Notes: a model not told the origin generated them from the sequence alone. Numbered from the stretch's first letter, positions 8,208 through 17,712 are shown. The stretch is 64,000 nt of DNA from Alicyclobacillus sendaiensis NBRC 100866 (GCF_001552675.1 NZ_BCRQ01000007.1:1-64000); one strand, 5' to 3'. Program-made: numbers and translations.

Positions 8208-8788
8208 AGCGCCTGCACCTGCTCTCGCGTATATTCCAGCGGTCCATCGTTTTCAATCACGTGGGTGGCCACCGCCCGCTTCTCGTCGATGGGCATCTGG
8301 GCCTGGATGCGGCGGAGCGCTTCCTCCTCGTTCAGGCCATCTCGCTCCATCACGCGGCGCAGTTGCGTCGCGGGGCTCGCATACACCACCACGATCTCGT
8401 CCACAAATCGCTTCGCCGTGCCCTCGATGAGCAGCGGCACATCCCACACCACCGGCTCCCCCGGATGATCCCGCCAATAGTCGGTGGTCTCCTGCCACAT
8501 GCCCTGCTGCACGCGCGGGTGCACGATCTGATTAAGCTTCAGCCGCTTCTCCTCGTCCCGAAACACGATGGCCCCCAGTTTTTTGCGGTCGAGCGATCCG
8601 TCCGGCTGCAACACACCTTCCCCGAACGCCTCGACGATCTCGCGCAAGCCTTCGCTGCCGGGCTCCACCACGCGGCGCGCCCACACGTCGGCGTCCACGA
8701 CGTAGGCGCCGAGATCGCGCAGCATTTGAGACACCGTGCTCTTGCCCGTGCCAATGCCCCCGGTCAAGCCGATGATCTTCCCTCTCAC
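8156..8788 (-). CDS. coaE: Dephospho-CoA kinase
   Basis: Catalyses the last step of coenzyme A synthesis, phosphorylation of the 3'-OH of dephospho-CoA. The N-terminus GKIIGLTGGIGTGKST is the P-loop; VDADVWARRVVEPG, the DVPLLIE segment and VYASPATQLRRVMERDG are typical CoaE motifs. The GTG at 8788 is chosen because it gives the usual length (210 residues) and its GTGA overlaps the stop of mutM, indicating translational coupling. A frame open further upstream runs inside mutM and is not coding. Confidence 0.95.
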   Translation of the reverse strand: MRGKIIGLTGGIGTGKSTVSQMLRDLGAYVVDADVWARRVVEPGSEGLREIVEAFGEGVLQPDGSLDRKKLGAIVFRDEEKRLKLNQIVHPRVQQGMWQETTDYWRDHPGEPVVWDVPLLIEGTAKRFVDEIVVVYASPATQLRRVMERDGLNEEEALRRIQAQMPIDEKRAVATHVIENDGPLEYTREQVQALWQRLRAESRSGPSSCR

Positions 8789-9642
8789 GCGTGTACCCCC
8801 GTTCCTATCCGTGCGGCGGCTGAGGCTGGTTGACACGCCGGGCACACGTGCGTGCCACGCCCTCCAACCTTGATCTTCTGAATCGCACCGCCACATCGCG
8901 GGCAGGGCTGGCCTTGTCGCCCGTAGACCGCGAGCTGAATTTGAAAGCCTCCATGCCGGCCATAGCCGTCCCGAAACGACCGGACGGACGATCCGCCTTC
9001 GCGAATCGCGCGCGCGAGGACGTCGCGGATCTCCTCCAGGAGCCTATCGAGCGCTTCGGTGCCGATCCAACCCGCGGGCGTCAACGGGTGGATGCCCGCG
9101 GCAAACAGCGCCTCGTCCACGTAGATGTTGCCGAGTCCCGCAATCTGCCGCTGATCCAAGAGCAGGCTCTTGATGGGCGCGCGCCGCCCACGCCATCGGC
9201 GGCGGAGCACCTCGCCAGAAAGCGCCGGATCGAACGGCTCCGGCCCGAGCTCCACAAGCCCTTTCGGCAGAGGCTCGCCCGCCAGGACGGCGTCCATGGT
9301 GCCGAACTGCCGCACGTCCGCATAGCGCAGTTCGCGGCCCGAAGCGAGGCGAAAGACGACGTGCGTGTGCGGATCCTCGGGCTCCGACGGATCCGCCACG
9401 GCGTAGCGCCCCTCCATGCGCAGGTGAGAGACGAGGAGCCCGCGGTCCAACTCGAACAACAGATACTTGCCGCGCCGCCCCACGCGCCGAATGCCCTGCC
9501 CCTTCAACCGCTCGGCGAACATCTCCGGCGCCGGGTACCTCACGATGCGCGGCAGGCGAACGTCCACGCCGCAAATGACATCGCCCTCGACGCGTTCCGC
9601 GAGGTGGCGCCTGACCGTCTCGACCTCAGGCAACTCCGGCAC
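8785..9642 (-). CDS. mutM: Formamidopyrimidine-DNA glycosylase
   Basis: Fpg/MutM excises oxidised purines such as 8-oxoguanine and nicks the DNA (AP lyase). The protein begins PELPEVETVRRHL, where the Pro after the start is the catalytic nucleophile and Glu3 (PE) is required. It has the H2TH region (GLGNIYVDEALFAAGIHP) and ends with a zinc finger (CPRCGG ... CPACQ). Length (285 residues) is normal. The start is a GTG after GAGGGGGG. It lies 13 bases after polA and overlaps coaE, the conserved polA-mutM-coaE order of Bacillales. Confidence 0.97.
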   Translation of the reverse strand: MPELPEVETVRRHLAERVEGDVICGVDVRLPRIVRYPAPEMFAERLKGQGIRRVGRRGKYLLFELDRGLLVSHLRMEGRYAVADPSEPEDPHTHVVFRLASGRELRYADVRQFGTMDAVLAGEPLPKGLVELGPEPFDPALSGEVLRRRWRGRRAPIKSLLLDQRQIAGLGNIYVDEALFAAGIHPLTPAGWIGTEALDRLLEEIRDVLARAIREGGSSVRSFRDGYGRHGGFQIQLAVYGRQGQPCPRCGGAIQKIKVGGRGTHVCPACQPASAAARIGTGVHA

Positions 9643-9655
9643 GCCGCATCCCCCC

Positions 9656-12310
9656 TCACTTGGCGTCGTACCACGTCGGGCCGTAGGCGGTATCCACCTT
9701 GAGTGGCACCGACAGCGTCATGGCGTTTTCCATGTTGTCTCGGACAAGCACTTCGAGCGCGGCCAGTTCGTCCTTCGGGCATTCGAAGATCAGCTCATCG
9801 TGCACCTGGAGCAGCATGCGCGCGTCCATCTGCGCGTCGCGCATGGCCCGATCGATCCGCACCATCGCGAGCTTGATCAGGTCCGCGGCGCTTCCCTGAA
9901 TGGGCGAGTTCATGGCGGTGCGCTCGGCGAAGCTCCGGAGCTGATAGTTGCGGCTGTGGATGTCCGGCAGATACCGCCTGCGGTTCATGAGCGTCGTCAC
10001 GTAGCCGCGCTCGCGCGCCTGCTTGACGATCTCGTCCATGTACCGCTTGACGCCGGGAAACTTCTCGAAATAACTCTCAATGAATCGCTTCGCTTCCTTC
10101 TGCGGGATGTTCAGGTTCTGCGCGAGCCCGAAATCGCTGATGCCGTACACAATCCCGAAATTCACCGCTTTCGCCTGGCGGCGCTGAAGACTGGTCACCT
10201 GCTCTGGCGGCACCTCGAACACGTCCGCCGCCGTGCGCGTATGGATGTCCATGTCGCGGCGGAACGCGTCGATGAGCGCTTCGTCTCCGGACAGGTGGGC
10301 GAGGATGCGCAGCTCGATCTGCGAGTAGTCGGCGGCGAAAATCAGCCAGTCCTTGTATGTTGGCTCGAACACCTGGCGCAGCCTCCGCCCTTCCTCGAGC
10401 CGGATAGGGATATTCTGTAGATTGGGCTCGCTGCTCGACAGCCGGCCGGTCGCCGTGAGCGTCTGATGAAACCGCGTGTGCACGCGTCCCGTCTCTTTGC
10501 GGATGACTTTGAGCAGTCCCTCGACGTACGTCGACTGCAACTTCGCCAGCAGGCGGTAGTCCAAGATCTTCTGCACAATCTCGTGCATCGGAGCCAGCTT
10601 TTCGAGCACGTCGGCGCTCGTGGAGTACCCGGTCTTCGTCTTCTTCATCGCCGGCAACCCGAGCTTGTCAAACAGGATCTCGCCCAGCTGTTTTGGCGAA
10701 TTCAGGTTGAAGGATGTACCGGCGAGATCGTAGATCTCCTGCGTGATCCGCTGAATGCGCTCCGCCAACTCCTGTCCAAACGCGATGAGCTTCTCGCGAT
10801 TGACGTAAAACCCCGTGATCTCCATCTTCGCGAGCACAAACGCGAGCGGCAGCTCGACCTCTTGGTACAGCTGCTCCATCTCCTGCGAGCGAATCGTGTA
10901 CGCCAAGGACTCGAAGAGCGAAGGCAACTGCGAGGCCGTGTACACCAGCCACTTCTCCCGCTCACCCTCCTTCATGGCGGGCAGCTCCTGGCCGCGCTCG
11001 CGCGCGAACACTTGGTTGAGCTCCACGTCGCCGTCTTGGGGATTGAGCAGATACGCCGCGAGTTTGGCGTCATGCCAGCCGCACTGCGACGTCAGCCCAA
11101 TGCCGTGCGCGTCCAGCGCGAACGCCATCGACTTCAGATCGAACGCCACCTTCGGCCGATCCGACACGAGCCACGGCCGGACGTCGCTCAACTCCAGCCG
11201 CTCGCCGAAGCGAACGTAATACGCGCGCTTCGGCGTTGCGACGGCCATGCCGCGGATTTCCGCCCGGTGATAGTCCGGATCTGCAAGGTCCATCATGACG
11301 CCGACCGGTTCGGAGAACGCCGAGATGGCCTCCTGCCAGGCGCCCGCGTCCTCAATCACGTCGTAGGTGAAGGCATCCCAATCTGCGGCCGCGCCGTTCG
11401 AGGCTGCCGGCGAAGCGGGTGGCGTCGAATCGTGGCTCATTTCCTCGGAAATTTTGTCGACGAGCGAGCGAAAATCGAGTTCCCGGAACCAGGCGGCGGC
11501 GCGAGCGGGATCGGGCCCTTCGTATCGCAGCGCCTCGAGGTCCACGTCGACCGGCGCGTCGCACGCGATGGTGGCGAGGCGCTTCGAGAGGAACGCGTCC
11601 TCCCGGTGTTGCTCGAGGCGCTCTCGCAGCTTCTGGCCCTGGACTTCGTCGAGGTGATGGTACACGCCCTCGACCGAGCCGAAGGCCGACAGCAGTTTGA
11701 GCGCCGTCTTCTCGCCCACGCCCGGTACCCCAGGAATGTTGTCGGACGGATCGCCCATCAGGCCCTTCAAGTCGATGACCTGTGCGGGCCTGAGCCCTGG
11801 ATACCGGCGGGCGACGGCCTGCTCGTCGAAGTGCTCCATCTCCGTGATGCCCTTGCGCGTGAGCAGCACGTGAATGCGGTCATCGACCAACTGCAAGAGG
11901 TCCTTGTCTCCCGAGACGACGCGGACGTCAAAGCCGGACTCCGCCGCGCGCTTGGCGATGGTCCCAATCACGTCGTCGGCTTCGTATTGGTCGATCTCGA
12001 TCATCGGGATGGACAGCGCCTCCAAGGTGCGACGAGCCAGCGGAAACTGCTGCACGAGCTCATCGGGCGTCTCCTGGCGCGTCCCTTTGTACGCGGCGAA
12101 GTCCGCGTGACGAAACGTCGTCTTGGATTTATCAAACGCAACGGCCAAGTGCGTCGGCTTTTCGTCCGACAAGAGCCGCAAGATCATCGTGGTGAAGCCG
12201 TACACGGCGTTGGTGGGCGTGCCGTCTCTCGCGGTGAGCGGCGGCAACGCGAAGAATGCGCGATACAAGATGCTATTTCCATCGATCAGCACGAGTTTCG
12301 ACGCTGGCAT
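9656..12310 (-). CDS. polA: DNA polymerase I
   Basis: An 884-residue family A polymerase for gap filling and Okazaki-fragment maturation. The N-terminal ~290 residues form the 5' nuclease (LIDGNSILYRAFFALPP, the acidic VVSGDKDLLQLVDD and a helix-hairpin-helix GVPGVGEKTALKLL). The middle domain is a degenerate 3'-5' exonuclease: the catalytic DxE is absent (MMDLAD in its place), as in Bacillus Pol I, so proofreading is not expected. The polymerase domain has motif A (ADYSQIELRILAHLS), motif B (RRQAKAVNFGIVYG) and motif C (LQVHDELIFE). The ATG at 12310 fits the family start; an open frame of 110 codons upstream is spurious. Confidence 0.97.
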   Translation of the reverse strand: MPASKLVLIDGNSILYRAFFALPPLTARDGTPTNAVYGFTTMILRLLSDEKPTHLAVAFDKSKTTFRHADFAAYKGTRQETPDELVQQFPLARRTLEALSIPMIEIDQYEADDVIGTIAKRAAESGFDVRVVSGDKDLLQLVDDRIHVLLTRKGITEMEHFDEQAVARRYPGLRPAQVIDLKGLMGDPSDNIPGVPGVGEKTALKLLSAFGSVEGVYHHLDEVQGQKLRERLEQHREDAFLSKRLATIACDAPVDVDLEALRYEGPDPARAAAWFRELDFRSLVDKISEEMSHDSTPPASPAASNGAAADWDAFTYDVIEDAGAWQEAISAFSEPVGVMMDLADPDYHRAEIRGMAVATPKRAYYVRFGERLELSDVRPWLVSDRPKVAFDLKSMAFALDAHGIGLTSQCGWHDAKLAAYLLNPQDGDVELNQVFARERGQELPAMKEGEREKWLVYTASQLPSLFESLAYTIRSQEMEQLYQEVELPLAFVLAKMEITGFYVNREKLIAFGQELAERIQRITQEIYDLAGTSFNLNSPKQLGEILFDKLGLPAMKKTKTGYSTSADVLEKLAPMHEIVQKILDYRLLAKLQSTYVEGLLKVIRKETGRVHTRFHQTLTATGRLSSSEPNLQNIPIRLEEGRRLRQVFEPTYKDWLIFAADYSQIELRILAHLSGDEALIDAFRRDMDIHTRTAADVFEVPPEQVTSLQRRQAKAVNFGIVYGISDFGLAQNLNIPQKEAKRFIESYFEKFPGVKRYMDEIVKQARERGYVTTLMNRRRYLPDIHSRNYQLRSFAERTAMNSPIQGSAADLIKLAMVRIDRAMRDAQMDARMLLQVHDELIFECPKDELAALEVLVRDNMENAMTLSVPLKVDTAYGPTWYDAK

Positions 12311-12428
12311 AGGCCACCCCAGACTTCGCGCCGTTTGGCGCACTGTTGTCCCGCTCCATTCTATCACATTCCCTTTGTCGGCCCGCGTCGTCTTGTGGCA
12401 GCGCGGAGAAGGTGATGGGCCCGACGCG

Positions 12429-12457
12429 TTGACACACTTCACCGAATTGATTATGAT
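12429..12457 (+). promoter_or_regulatory. Promoter of the T-box leader
   Basis: TTGACA (12429-12434), 17 bases, TATGAT (12452-12457). It lies about 30 bases before the first conserved T-box stem and on the same strand, divergent from polA. Confidence 0.75.
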
Positions 12458-12486
12458 ATTCTCAAAATTGATCGAGCGAAGGCCAT

Positions 12487-12740
12487 GAAGGAGAGAGTAC
12501 GTCCGCCGGGCGGTGCAGAGAGCCAGTGGAAGGTGAGAACTGGTCCGCGCGGCGGACGGAAGTTCACTCTGGAGCCGCCTGGTGAACCGGACGCGACGAG
12601 CGCTTCGCGCGGTCCGCAAGTAGCCAGCGCCGGTGGGCAAACCCCCACCGTTATCCCAAGGAAGTGAAAGGCGGGTGCCAGGCGCCCGTCGCAGGGTGGT
12701 ACCGCGAGCGAGGCTCGCCCCTCACGGGGCGGGCTTTTTT
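12487..12740 (+). promoter_or_regulatory. T-box leader, Phe specifier, with first antiterminator and terminator
   Basis: Stem I has the conserved AGAG-AGTA 5' strand (about 12492-12499) and its closing partner GGAAG-TTC-A-CTCT (12557-12570). The codon in the specifier position is TTC (12563-12565), i.e. phenylalanine, followed by the usual A. The T-box AGGGTGGTACCGCG is at 12693-12706; its TGGT would pair with the ACCA end of tRNA-Phe, whose discriminator is A. It can form an antiterminator (AGGG ... GCGAGC-gag-GCTCGC-CCCT) or give way to the terminator GCTCGCCCC/GGGGCGGGC with six Ts ending at 12740. Uncharged tRNA-Phe should thus switch on the downstream chorismate mutase. Confidence 0.9.
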
Positions 12741-12818
12741 CGCTTCATTCCCTGGACCCGAGGCCACGCGCCGCAGGGATTTCAGACGGTCCCTGCGCCG
12801 ACGGCCCGCCTTTCGAAT

Positions 12819-12867
12819 CAGGGTGGTACCGCGGGCGACGCCCGCCCCTCACGGGGTGGGCGTTTTG
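12819..12867 (+). promoter_or_regulatory. Second T-box antiterminator/terminator module
   Basis: A near copy of the first module: AGGGTGGTACCGCG at 12820-12833, antiterminator stem GCGGGC-gac-GCCCGC flanked by AGGG/CCCT, and terminator CCCGCCCC/GGGGTGGG followed by CGTTTT. No second stem I or AGTA motif lies between the two modules; that interval (about 80 bases) contains a separate small hairpin GCAGGGA/TCCCTGC. The leader therefore has one codon-reading domain but two switch modules. Confidence 0.75.
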
Positions 12868-12912
12868 CGCGTTCATCCACGCCTATCTCACGCGCGAAGG
12901 GAGAGAGCCGAA

Positions 12913-13227
12913 GTGCAGGGCCCACACAGTGAGGACATCGGCGAGCTGCGCCAAGCCATTGATCGCATCGACGAGCACATCCTGACGCTCCTCGCTCGGC
13001 GATTTTCCATCGCGGACGAGATCGCCGAGCACAAGGCGCGGCAGGGTCAAGCCATTGTGCAACCCGAGCGGGCGCAACAGGTCCGCGCGCGGTACCTTCA
13101 GTCGGGAGCGCTGCTCGGCCTCAGCCCGACATTTCTCGCCGCGCTCTGGCAACTGGTGCACGACGAATCTTGCCGGCGGCAGGCGGAGCACATGAAGGCG
13201 CTCGAGCGCTCGGAGCAGAGCGGTTGA
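12913..13227 (+). CDS. Chorismate mutase, AroQ class
   Basis: A 104-residue all-helical chorismate mutase that converts chorismate to prephenate, the branch leading to Phe and Tyr. It shows the family pattern LRQAIDRIDEHILTLLARRF, then ADEIAEHKARQG with the catalytic Lys, and a final helix containing ALWQLVHDESCRRQ. The GTG at 12913 is preferred: GGGAGAG precedes it, and it removes 83 leading codons that run through the T-box leader. It is followed directly by a terminator, so it forms a single-gene unit controlled by the Phe-type T-box, which suits its metabolic role. Confidence 0.9.
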   Translation: MQGPHSEDIGELRQAIDRIDEHILTLLARRFSIADEIAEHKARQGQAIVQPERAQQVRARYLQSGALLGLSPTFLAALWQLVHDESCRRQAEHMKALERSEQSG

Positions 13228-13235
13228 TACAAAGC

Positions 13236-13285
13236 GAAGGGGCCGTCCCCGAAGTGCACTCGCACTTTCGGGACAGCCCCTTTCC
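13236..13285. terminator. Bidirectional terminator between chorismate mutase and mdh
   Basis: GAAGGGGCCGTCCCCGAAGTGC and GCACTTTCGGGACAGCCCCTTTC (about 22 bp with one mismatch region) form a long hairpin with A-rich and T-rich ends. It serves both convergent genes. Confidence 0.8.
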
Positions 13286-13296
13286 AGGCACTCCCG

Positions 13297-14232
13297 TCAC
13301 GAGATGACGGCGATCAGCTTCCGCACGGACTCGGCGGACTTGTCGAGTGCCGCCTTTTCCTCCGGCAAGAGCTCCAGCTCCAGGATGCGCTCGATGCCGC
13401 CCTTGCCAAGCACGGTGGGCACGCCGAGCGTCAAATCCCGGTAGCCGTACTCCCCTTCGAGGTACGCAATGGCGGGCAGGACGCGCCGCTTATCCTTCAG
13501 AATCGATTCCGCCATCTGCAGAAGTGAGGCGGCCGGGGCGTAATACGCGCTCGCGTTGCCCATCAGGCTGACGATCTCGCCGCCGCCGTTGCGAGTGCGC
13601 TCGACGATGGCGTCAATCCGATCCTTCGGGAGCAACTTCTCGAGCGGCACGCCGCCCACGTTCGCGTAGCGGACGAGCGGCACCATGTCGTCGCCGTGCA
13701 CGCCGAGGACGAAGCCGTGCACGTCCTCCACCGACACGCCGAGTTCCATCGCCACGAACGTGTTGAAGCGCGCCGTGTCGAGGACGCCGGCCTGGCCGAT
13801 GACGCGCTGCTTCGGAAACCCACTCGTCTTGTACGCCACGTAGGTCATGGCGTCGACCGGGTTGGAGAGGACGATGAGACAGGCGTCCGGCGAGTGCCGC
13901 ACCACCTGCTCGGTGACCGACTTCACGATGCCCGCGTTGGTATTGACGAGATCGTCCCGGCTCATCCCGGGTTTGCGCGGGAGCCCCGCCGTGATGATGA
14001 CGAGGTCCGATCCGGCTGTGTCCTCGTAATTCGACGTCCCCACCACGCGCGCGTCGCTGCCGAGGACAGGCATGGCCTCGAGCATGTCGAGCGCCTTGCC
14101 CTTCGTGGGATTTTCAAGAGACGGGATGTCCAGGAGCACCACGTCTCCAAGCTCCTTCGCCGCCAACAAAAGCGCCGTGGTGGCGCCCGTGAATCCGGCG
14201 CCGATCACCGAGATCTTCTTCCTCTCCAACAT
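13297..14232 (-). CDS. mdh: Malate dehydrogenase
   Basis: A 311-residue NAD-dependent malate dehydrogenase of the LDH-like type, interconverting malate and oxaloacetate in the TCA cycle. The N-terminal Rossmann motif is [28 protein letters not shown] carries the substrate-specific Arg; [11 protein letters not shown] and the active-site His in [10 protein letters not shown] follow. The second residue position of the glycine motif has F-T instead of the more common N-V, which is tolerated. GAGGAG lies upstream of the ATG. It is 12 bases downstream of icd and likely cotranscribed, as in Bacillus citZ-icd-mdh, though citrate synthase is not present here. Confidence 0.97.
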   Translation of the reverse strand: MLERKKISVIGAGFTGATTALLLAAKELGDVVLLDIPSLENPTKGKALDMLEAMPVLGSDARVVGTSNYEDTAGSDLVIITAGLPRKPGMSRDDLVNTNAGIVKSVTEQVVRHSPDACLIVLSNPVDAMTYVAYKTSGFPKQRVIGQAGVLDTARFNTFVAMELGVSVEDVHGFVLGVHGDDMVPLVRYANVGGVPLEKLLPKDRIDAIVERTRNGGGEIVSLMGNASAYYAPAASLLQMAESILKDKRRVLPAIAYLEGEYGYRDLTLGVPTVLGKGGIERILELELLPEEKAALDKSAESVRKLIAVIS

Positions 14233-14244
14233 GGGAACCGCTCC

Positions 14245-15543
14245 TCAGCCCATATTTTTGATGATGTGATCGCCGAACTCGGAGCACTTCACCTCGGTCG
14301 CGCCCTCCATCAGGCGGGCGAAATCGTACGTCACGATTTTCTGCGCAATGGTCTTCTCCATCGCGCGGGTGATGAGGTCGGCAGCCTCCTGCCAGCCCAT
14401 GTACTCGAACATCATGACGCCCGAGAGAATCACCGAGCCCGGGTTCACCTTGTCGAGCCCCGCGTACTTGGGCGCCGTGCCGTGCGTCGCCTCGAAGACC
14501 GCGTGCCCCGTTTCATAGTTAATGTTGGCGCCGGGCGCAATGCCAATGCCGCCGACCTGCGCGGCGAGCGCGTCCGAGATGTAGTCGCCGTTGAGGTTCA
14601 GCGTCGCGATGACGTCGTACTCGGCGGGCCGCGTCAGGATCTGTTGCAGGAAGGCGTCGGCGATGACGTCCTTCACAATGAGCTTCCCAGCCTGGACGGC
14701 TTCCTTCTGCGCGGCGTCCGCAGCTTCCTGGCCCTTCTCGGCCTTGATGCGGTCGTACTGCGCCCAGGTGAACACTTTGTCCGAGAACTCGCGCTCGGCA
14801 AGCTCGTAGCCCCAGTTCTTGAACGCGCCCTCGGTGAACTTCATGATGTTGCCCTTGTGGACGAGCGTGACGCTCTTGCGGTTGTGGCGCAGGGCGTACT
14901 CAATCGCGGCCCGGACCAAGCGCTCCGTGCCCTCGCGCGACACGGGCTTCACGCCGATGCCGGACGTCTCCGGGAAGCGGATTTTCTTGACGCCCATCTC
15001 CTTTTGGAGAAACTCGATGACCTTTTTCACTTCCGGCGTGCCCTCTTGCCACTCGATCCCGGCGTAGATGTCCTCCGAGTTTTCGCGGAAGATCACCATG
15101 TCTACGAGTTCAGGATGTTTCACCGGCGAAGGAACGCCCTGAAAATAGCGCACGGGACGCTGACAGACGTAGAGGTCCAGCTCCTGGCGAACCGCCACGT
15201 TCAGCGAACGGATGCCGCCTCCCACCGGCGTGGTCAATGGCCCCTTGATGCTGACGATATATTCCGACAGCGCAGTCAGCGTGTCCTGCGGCAGCCATTC
15301 GCCAAACATGTTGTAGGCCTTTTCGCCCGCGTACACCTCGTACCAGGCGATCTTGCGCTTTCCGCCGTAGGCCTTCTCGACGGCGGCATCGAAGACCCGC
15401 TGCGCGGCGCGCCAGATGTCCGACCCTGTGCCGTCTCCTTCGATAAACGGAATAATCGGGTGATCTGGCACGTTCAACTTCCCGCCCACCAACGTGATGG
15501 GTTCGCCCTCCGTTGGCAGCTGATATTTCTCGAACGTCGGCAT
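14245..15543 (-). CDS. icd: Isocitrate dehydrogenase (NADP+)
   Basis: Oxidative decarboxylation of isocitrate to 2-oxoglutarate. The 432-residue protein has the [14 protein letters not shown] nucleotide/substrate region, [18 protein letters not shown] with the phosphorylatable Ser and substrate Arg residues, [14 protein letters not shown], and the metal-binding [15 protein letters not shown] block near the C-terminus with HGTAPKYAG. The ATG at 15543 follows GGGAGG by seven bases; a start five codons upstream is less likely. It heads the icd-mdh pair. Confidence 0.97.
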   Translation of the reverse strand: MPTFEKYQLPTEGEPITLVGGKLNVPDHPIIPFIEGDGTGSDIWRAAQRVFDAAVEKAYGGKRKIAWYEVYAGEKAYNMFGEWLPQDTLTALSEYIVSIKGPLTTPVGGGIRSLNVAVRQELDLYVCQRPVRYFQGVPSPVKHPELVDMVIFRENSEDIYAGIEWQEGTPEVKKVIEFLQKEMGVKKIRFPETSGIGVKPVSREGTERLVRAAIEYALRHNRKSVTLVHKGNIMKFTEGAFKNWGYELAEREFSDKVFTWAQYDRIKAEKGQEAADAAQKEAVQAGKLIVKDVIADAFLQQILTRPAEYDVIATLNLNGDYISDALAAQVGGIGIAPGANINYETGHAVFEATHGTAPKYAGLDKVNPGSVILSGVMMFEYMGWQEAADLITRAMEKTIAQKIVTYDFARLMEGATEVKCSEFGDHIIKNMG

Positions 15544-15684
15544 GGCAGGCCCTCCCAATCTCGATGCATTCTCTCTCGATGACCGTGCGCAACAAGGAGC
15601 GGCGCAGCTCGCCGCCGCCCGCCCTTGTCTCGCCGTGCATCCTCACCCATCATATAGCACGCCGGGCCGCTCATGCAATCGCTC

Positions 15685-16983
15685 TCAGTGAGGGCGCAAG
15701 AGCGGCACGTGGAGCTCGACAAAAAATCGATCTTCGTCCGCGTGAATCCGCAGACGCCCGCGCATGCGGTGGACCAGGCGCTCGACAATCTGCAAGCCGA
15801 CGCCGCGCTCCGGCGCGCGGAACCGCTCCCCATCCGCCGGCGCCACGTCGTTTTCCACCGCAAAGACGACCCACTGGCCTTGCCGGTACAGCGACCAGAC
15901 GGCGGTCGACGAGCGCTTGGCGTGATCGACCACATTTTTGAAGAGCGTGCTCACCAGCCGCTCCCACTCGCCCCGATTCGTGTGGACGTAGAGCCCCTCC
16001 TCAGCCTGACCGCGCAGTTCGATGCCCTCCGCGCGCGCGATGGGCCGATACCGCTCGGCGATTTCAAGCGTGAGATCCGACACCGCCACGGGTTCGGGCG
16101 GATCGTCCACCAGGCCCGAGCGCAGCTTCGAGAGGTAGAGCATGTCGGAGATCATCTTCGACGCCCGCTCCAGCTCGCGCCGGATCTCGTTGGCCGCCTC
16201 CTCGGGGACGTCGCGGTTGGCGAGCATGGCGCTCGCGGTGGCGATGGGCGTCTGCAGCTCGTGGGAGAGCTCCAGCACCGCGTCTTGGTACGCCGCCCAG
16301 GTCTGAAAGGCGGGCTGGACGAGCCGCCGAGCCAGGACGAGATCGCCCGCGATGGCGAGCAGAAATCCGGCGCCGCCGATGAACTCCATGAGGTGGAGGG
16401 TGTGCGTCAACATGGAGCGCTCTTGCGTGATGAGACAGTACATGTAGAGCACCACGGTCGATCGCGTCGGCGTGAGGGCGGACGCATTCGCGATGTCGCG
16501 CACCGCCACCGTCAGCGCGGCGGTGGCGAGCGTCTCCCGGGCGGCGAACGCCTTGCCTGTGCGGGCGAACGACGTCTGAATCAAATCCGGCTCGACGGTG
16601 GGATCCGGCACGACGACGGTGTACAGCCGATACGGCTGATTGTCATACGTGAAGGTGACGAAATGTTTCAGCACCGCCTCGCCGTGGACAACGGAAAACG
16701 GGACGGGCGCGTGCGGCGAGTGGGCGACGGCCACCGGGCCCACGGCGTAGTAGAAGATGGTGTTGCCGAGATCGTCCCGGACCGGGGGGCCGAGGCCGTC
16801 CCGATACACGCTCTCCGTGAGCGCGCGCTCGACGGCCGGCACGGCCTCCGCCATGGCCTGTTCGGCGTCCCTGGCCACGTCGTTCGTCAACTCGTGGTAC
16901 ACGGCGAGCCCGACGAGGACGAGCAACAATCCCGTGCTCACGATGAGCAGGCTCGCCACGGTGACGTACATGCGCCGGAACAT
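15685..16983 (-). CDS. Membrane sensor histidine kinase
   Basis: A 432-residue HisKA-type kinase. A first transmembrane helix (about residues 8-28), an extracytoplasmic sensor region to about 195, a second helix (about 200-218) and the H-box LELSHELQTPIATA with the phosphorylated His at 241. An N-box (LFKNVVDHA) and a G-box (GVGLQIVERLVHRM) complete the ATPase domain; the D-box region is somewhat diverged. It begins three bases after the response regulator stop, with a GAGGGCGAG site, so the pair is an operon. The signal is unknown; no typical target gene lies beside it. Confidence 0.9.
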   Translation of the reverse strand: MFRRMYVTVASLLIVSTGLLLVLVGLAVYHELTNDVARDAEQAMAEAVPAVERALTESVYRDGLGPPVRDDLGNTIFYYAVGPVAVAHSPHAPVPFSVVHGEAVLKHFVTFTYDNQPYRLYTVVVPDPTVEPDLIQTSFARTGKAFAARETLATAALTVAVRDIANASALTPTRSTVVLYMYCLITQERSMLTHTLHLMEFIGGAGFLLAIAGDLVLARRLVQPAFQTWAAYQDAVLELSHELQTPIATASAMLANRDVPEEAANEIRRELERASKMISDMLYLSKLRSGLVDDPPEPVAVSDLTLEIAERYRPIARAEGIELRGQAEEGLYVHTNRGEWERLVSTLFKNVVDHAKRSSTAVWSLYRQGQWVVFAVENDVAPADGERFRAPERGVGLQIVERLVHRMRGRLRIHADEDRFFVELHVPLLRPH

Positions 16984-16986
16984 CGG

Positions 16987-17667
16987 TCACTCGCCCTCCG
17001 GCTGCAACGCGTAGCCCCGGCCGCGGATGGTGACGATGGCGTTCTTCCAGCCGATGTTCGAACACTTCCGTCTCAGGAAGTAAATGTAGGTGTCAAGCGC
17101 GCTGTCCGCAACCTCCGCGTCCGGCCCCCAGACCTTGGCAATGAGTTGATCCCGGGTCATGACCTGGTGCTTATGGCGGAAGAGCGCCTCCATCAGGGCG
17201 AACTCCTTGCTCGTGAGTTCCAGGGTCCGCCCGTCGTACTCGAGGCTGCGCGAACGCGTGTGCAGCTTCGCCCGGCCGTGCTCGAGCACCTCATCGTCGG
17301 TGAGCGCCGGCGAGCGCCTGACGAGCGCCCCCACCCGGGCGAGGAGCTCGTCGGGGTGAAACGGCTTGCCCAGGTAGTCGTCCGCGCCCTTGTTCAACCC
17401 GAGCACGCGGTCTTTCGGATCATTCTTCACCGTGAGCATGAGGATGGGCGTGGTGCATCCCGCCTCGCGAAGCTGCGTCAGCGCCTCAATGCCGTCCCCA
17501 TCGGGCAGCATGTAATCGAGCACGATGCAGTCGTACGCGCCGCTCATCCCGTGTTCCACCGCCGCGAACACCGTGTCCACGGCGTCCACGGTGTAACCCC
17601 GCTGCTGGAACAGATGCACCAGCTCTCGCCGGAGCGCCGCCTCGTCCTCCACCACCAACAGCCGCAT
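16987..17667 (-). CDS. OmpR/PhoB-family response regulator
   Basis: A 226-residue two-domain regulator. The receiver domain has the acidic pair ED (residues 7-8), the phosphoacceptor Asp51 in CIVLDYMLPDGDG and the conserved Lys in YLGKPFHPDELLARV. The C-terminal winged helix (about residues 135-224) shows LTSKEFALMEALFRHKHQV and the RGRGYAL end. It is upstream of its partner kinase and translated first. GGGAGGG precedes the ATG. Confidence 0.93.
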   Translation of the reverse strand: MRLLVVEDEAALRRELVHLFQQRGYTVDAVDTVFAAVEHGMSGAYDCIVLDYMLPDGDGIEALTQLREAGCTTPILMLTVKNDPKDRVLGLNKGADDYLGKPFHPDELLARVGALVRRSPALTDDEVLEHGRAKLHTRSRSLEYDGRTLELTSKEFALMEALFRHKHQVMTRDQLIAKVWGPDAEVADSALDTYIYFLRRKCSNIGWKNAIVTIRGRGYALQPEGE

Positions 17668-17712
17668 GTCGCATCCCTCCCTGCGCCCGCGCGGCGGGCG
17701 GCCCGGTGCGGC

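Noticed and set aside
10466-12415. Plus-strand open frame of 649 codons opposite polA
   Set aside because: Antisense shadow of polA, without motifs or a start signal.
12664-12912. N-terminal extension of chorismate mutase from ATG 12664
   Set aside because: This would translate the T-box leader and both terminators; the GTG at 12913 has a proper ribosome binding site and the family length.
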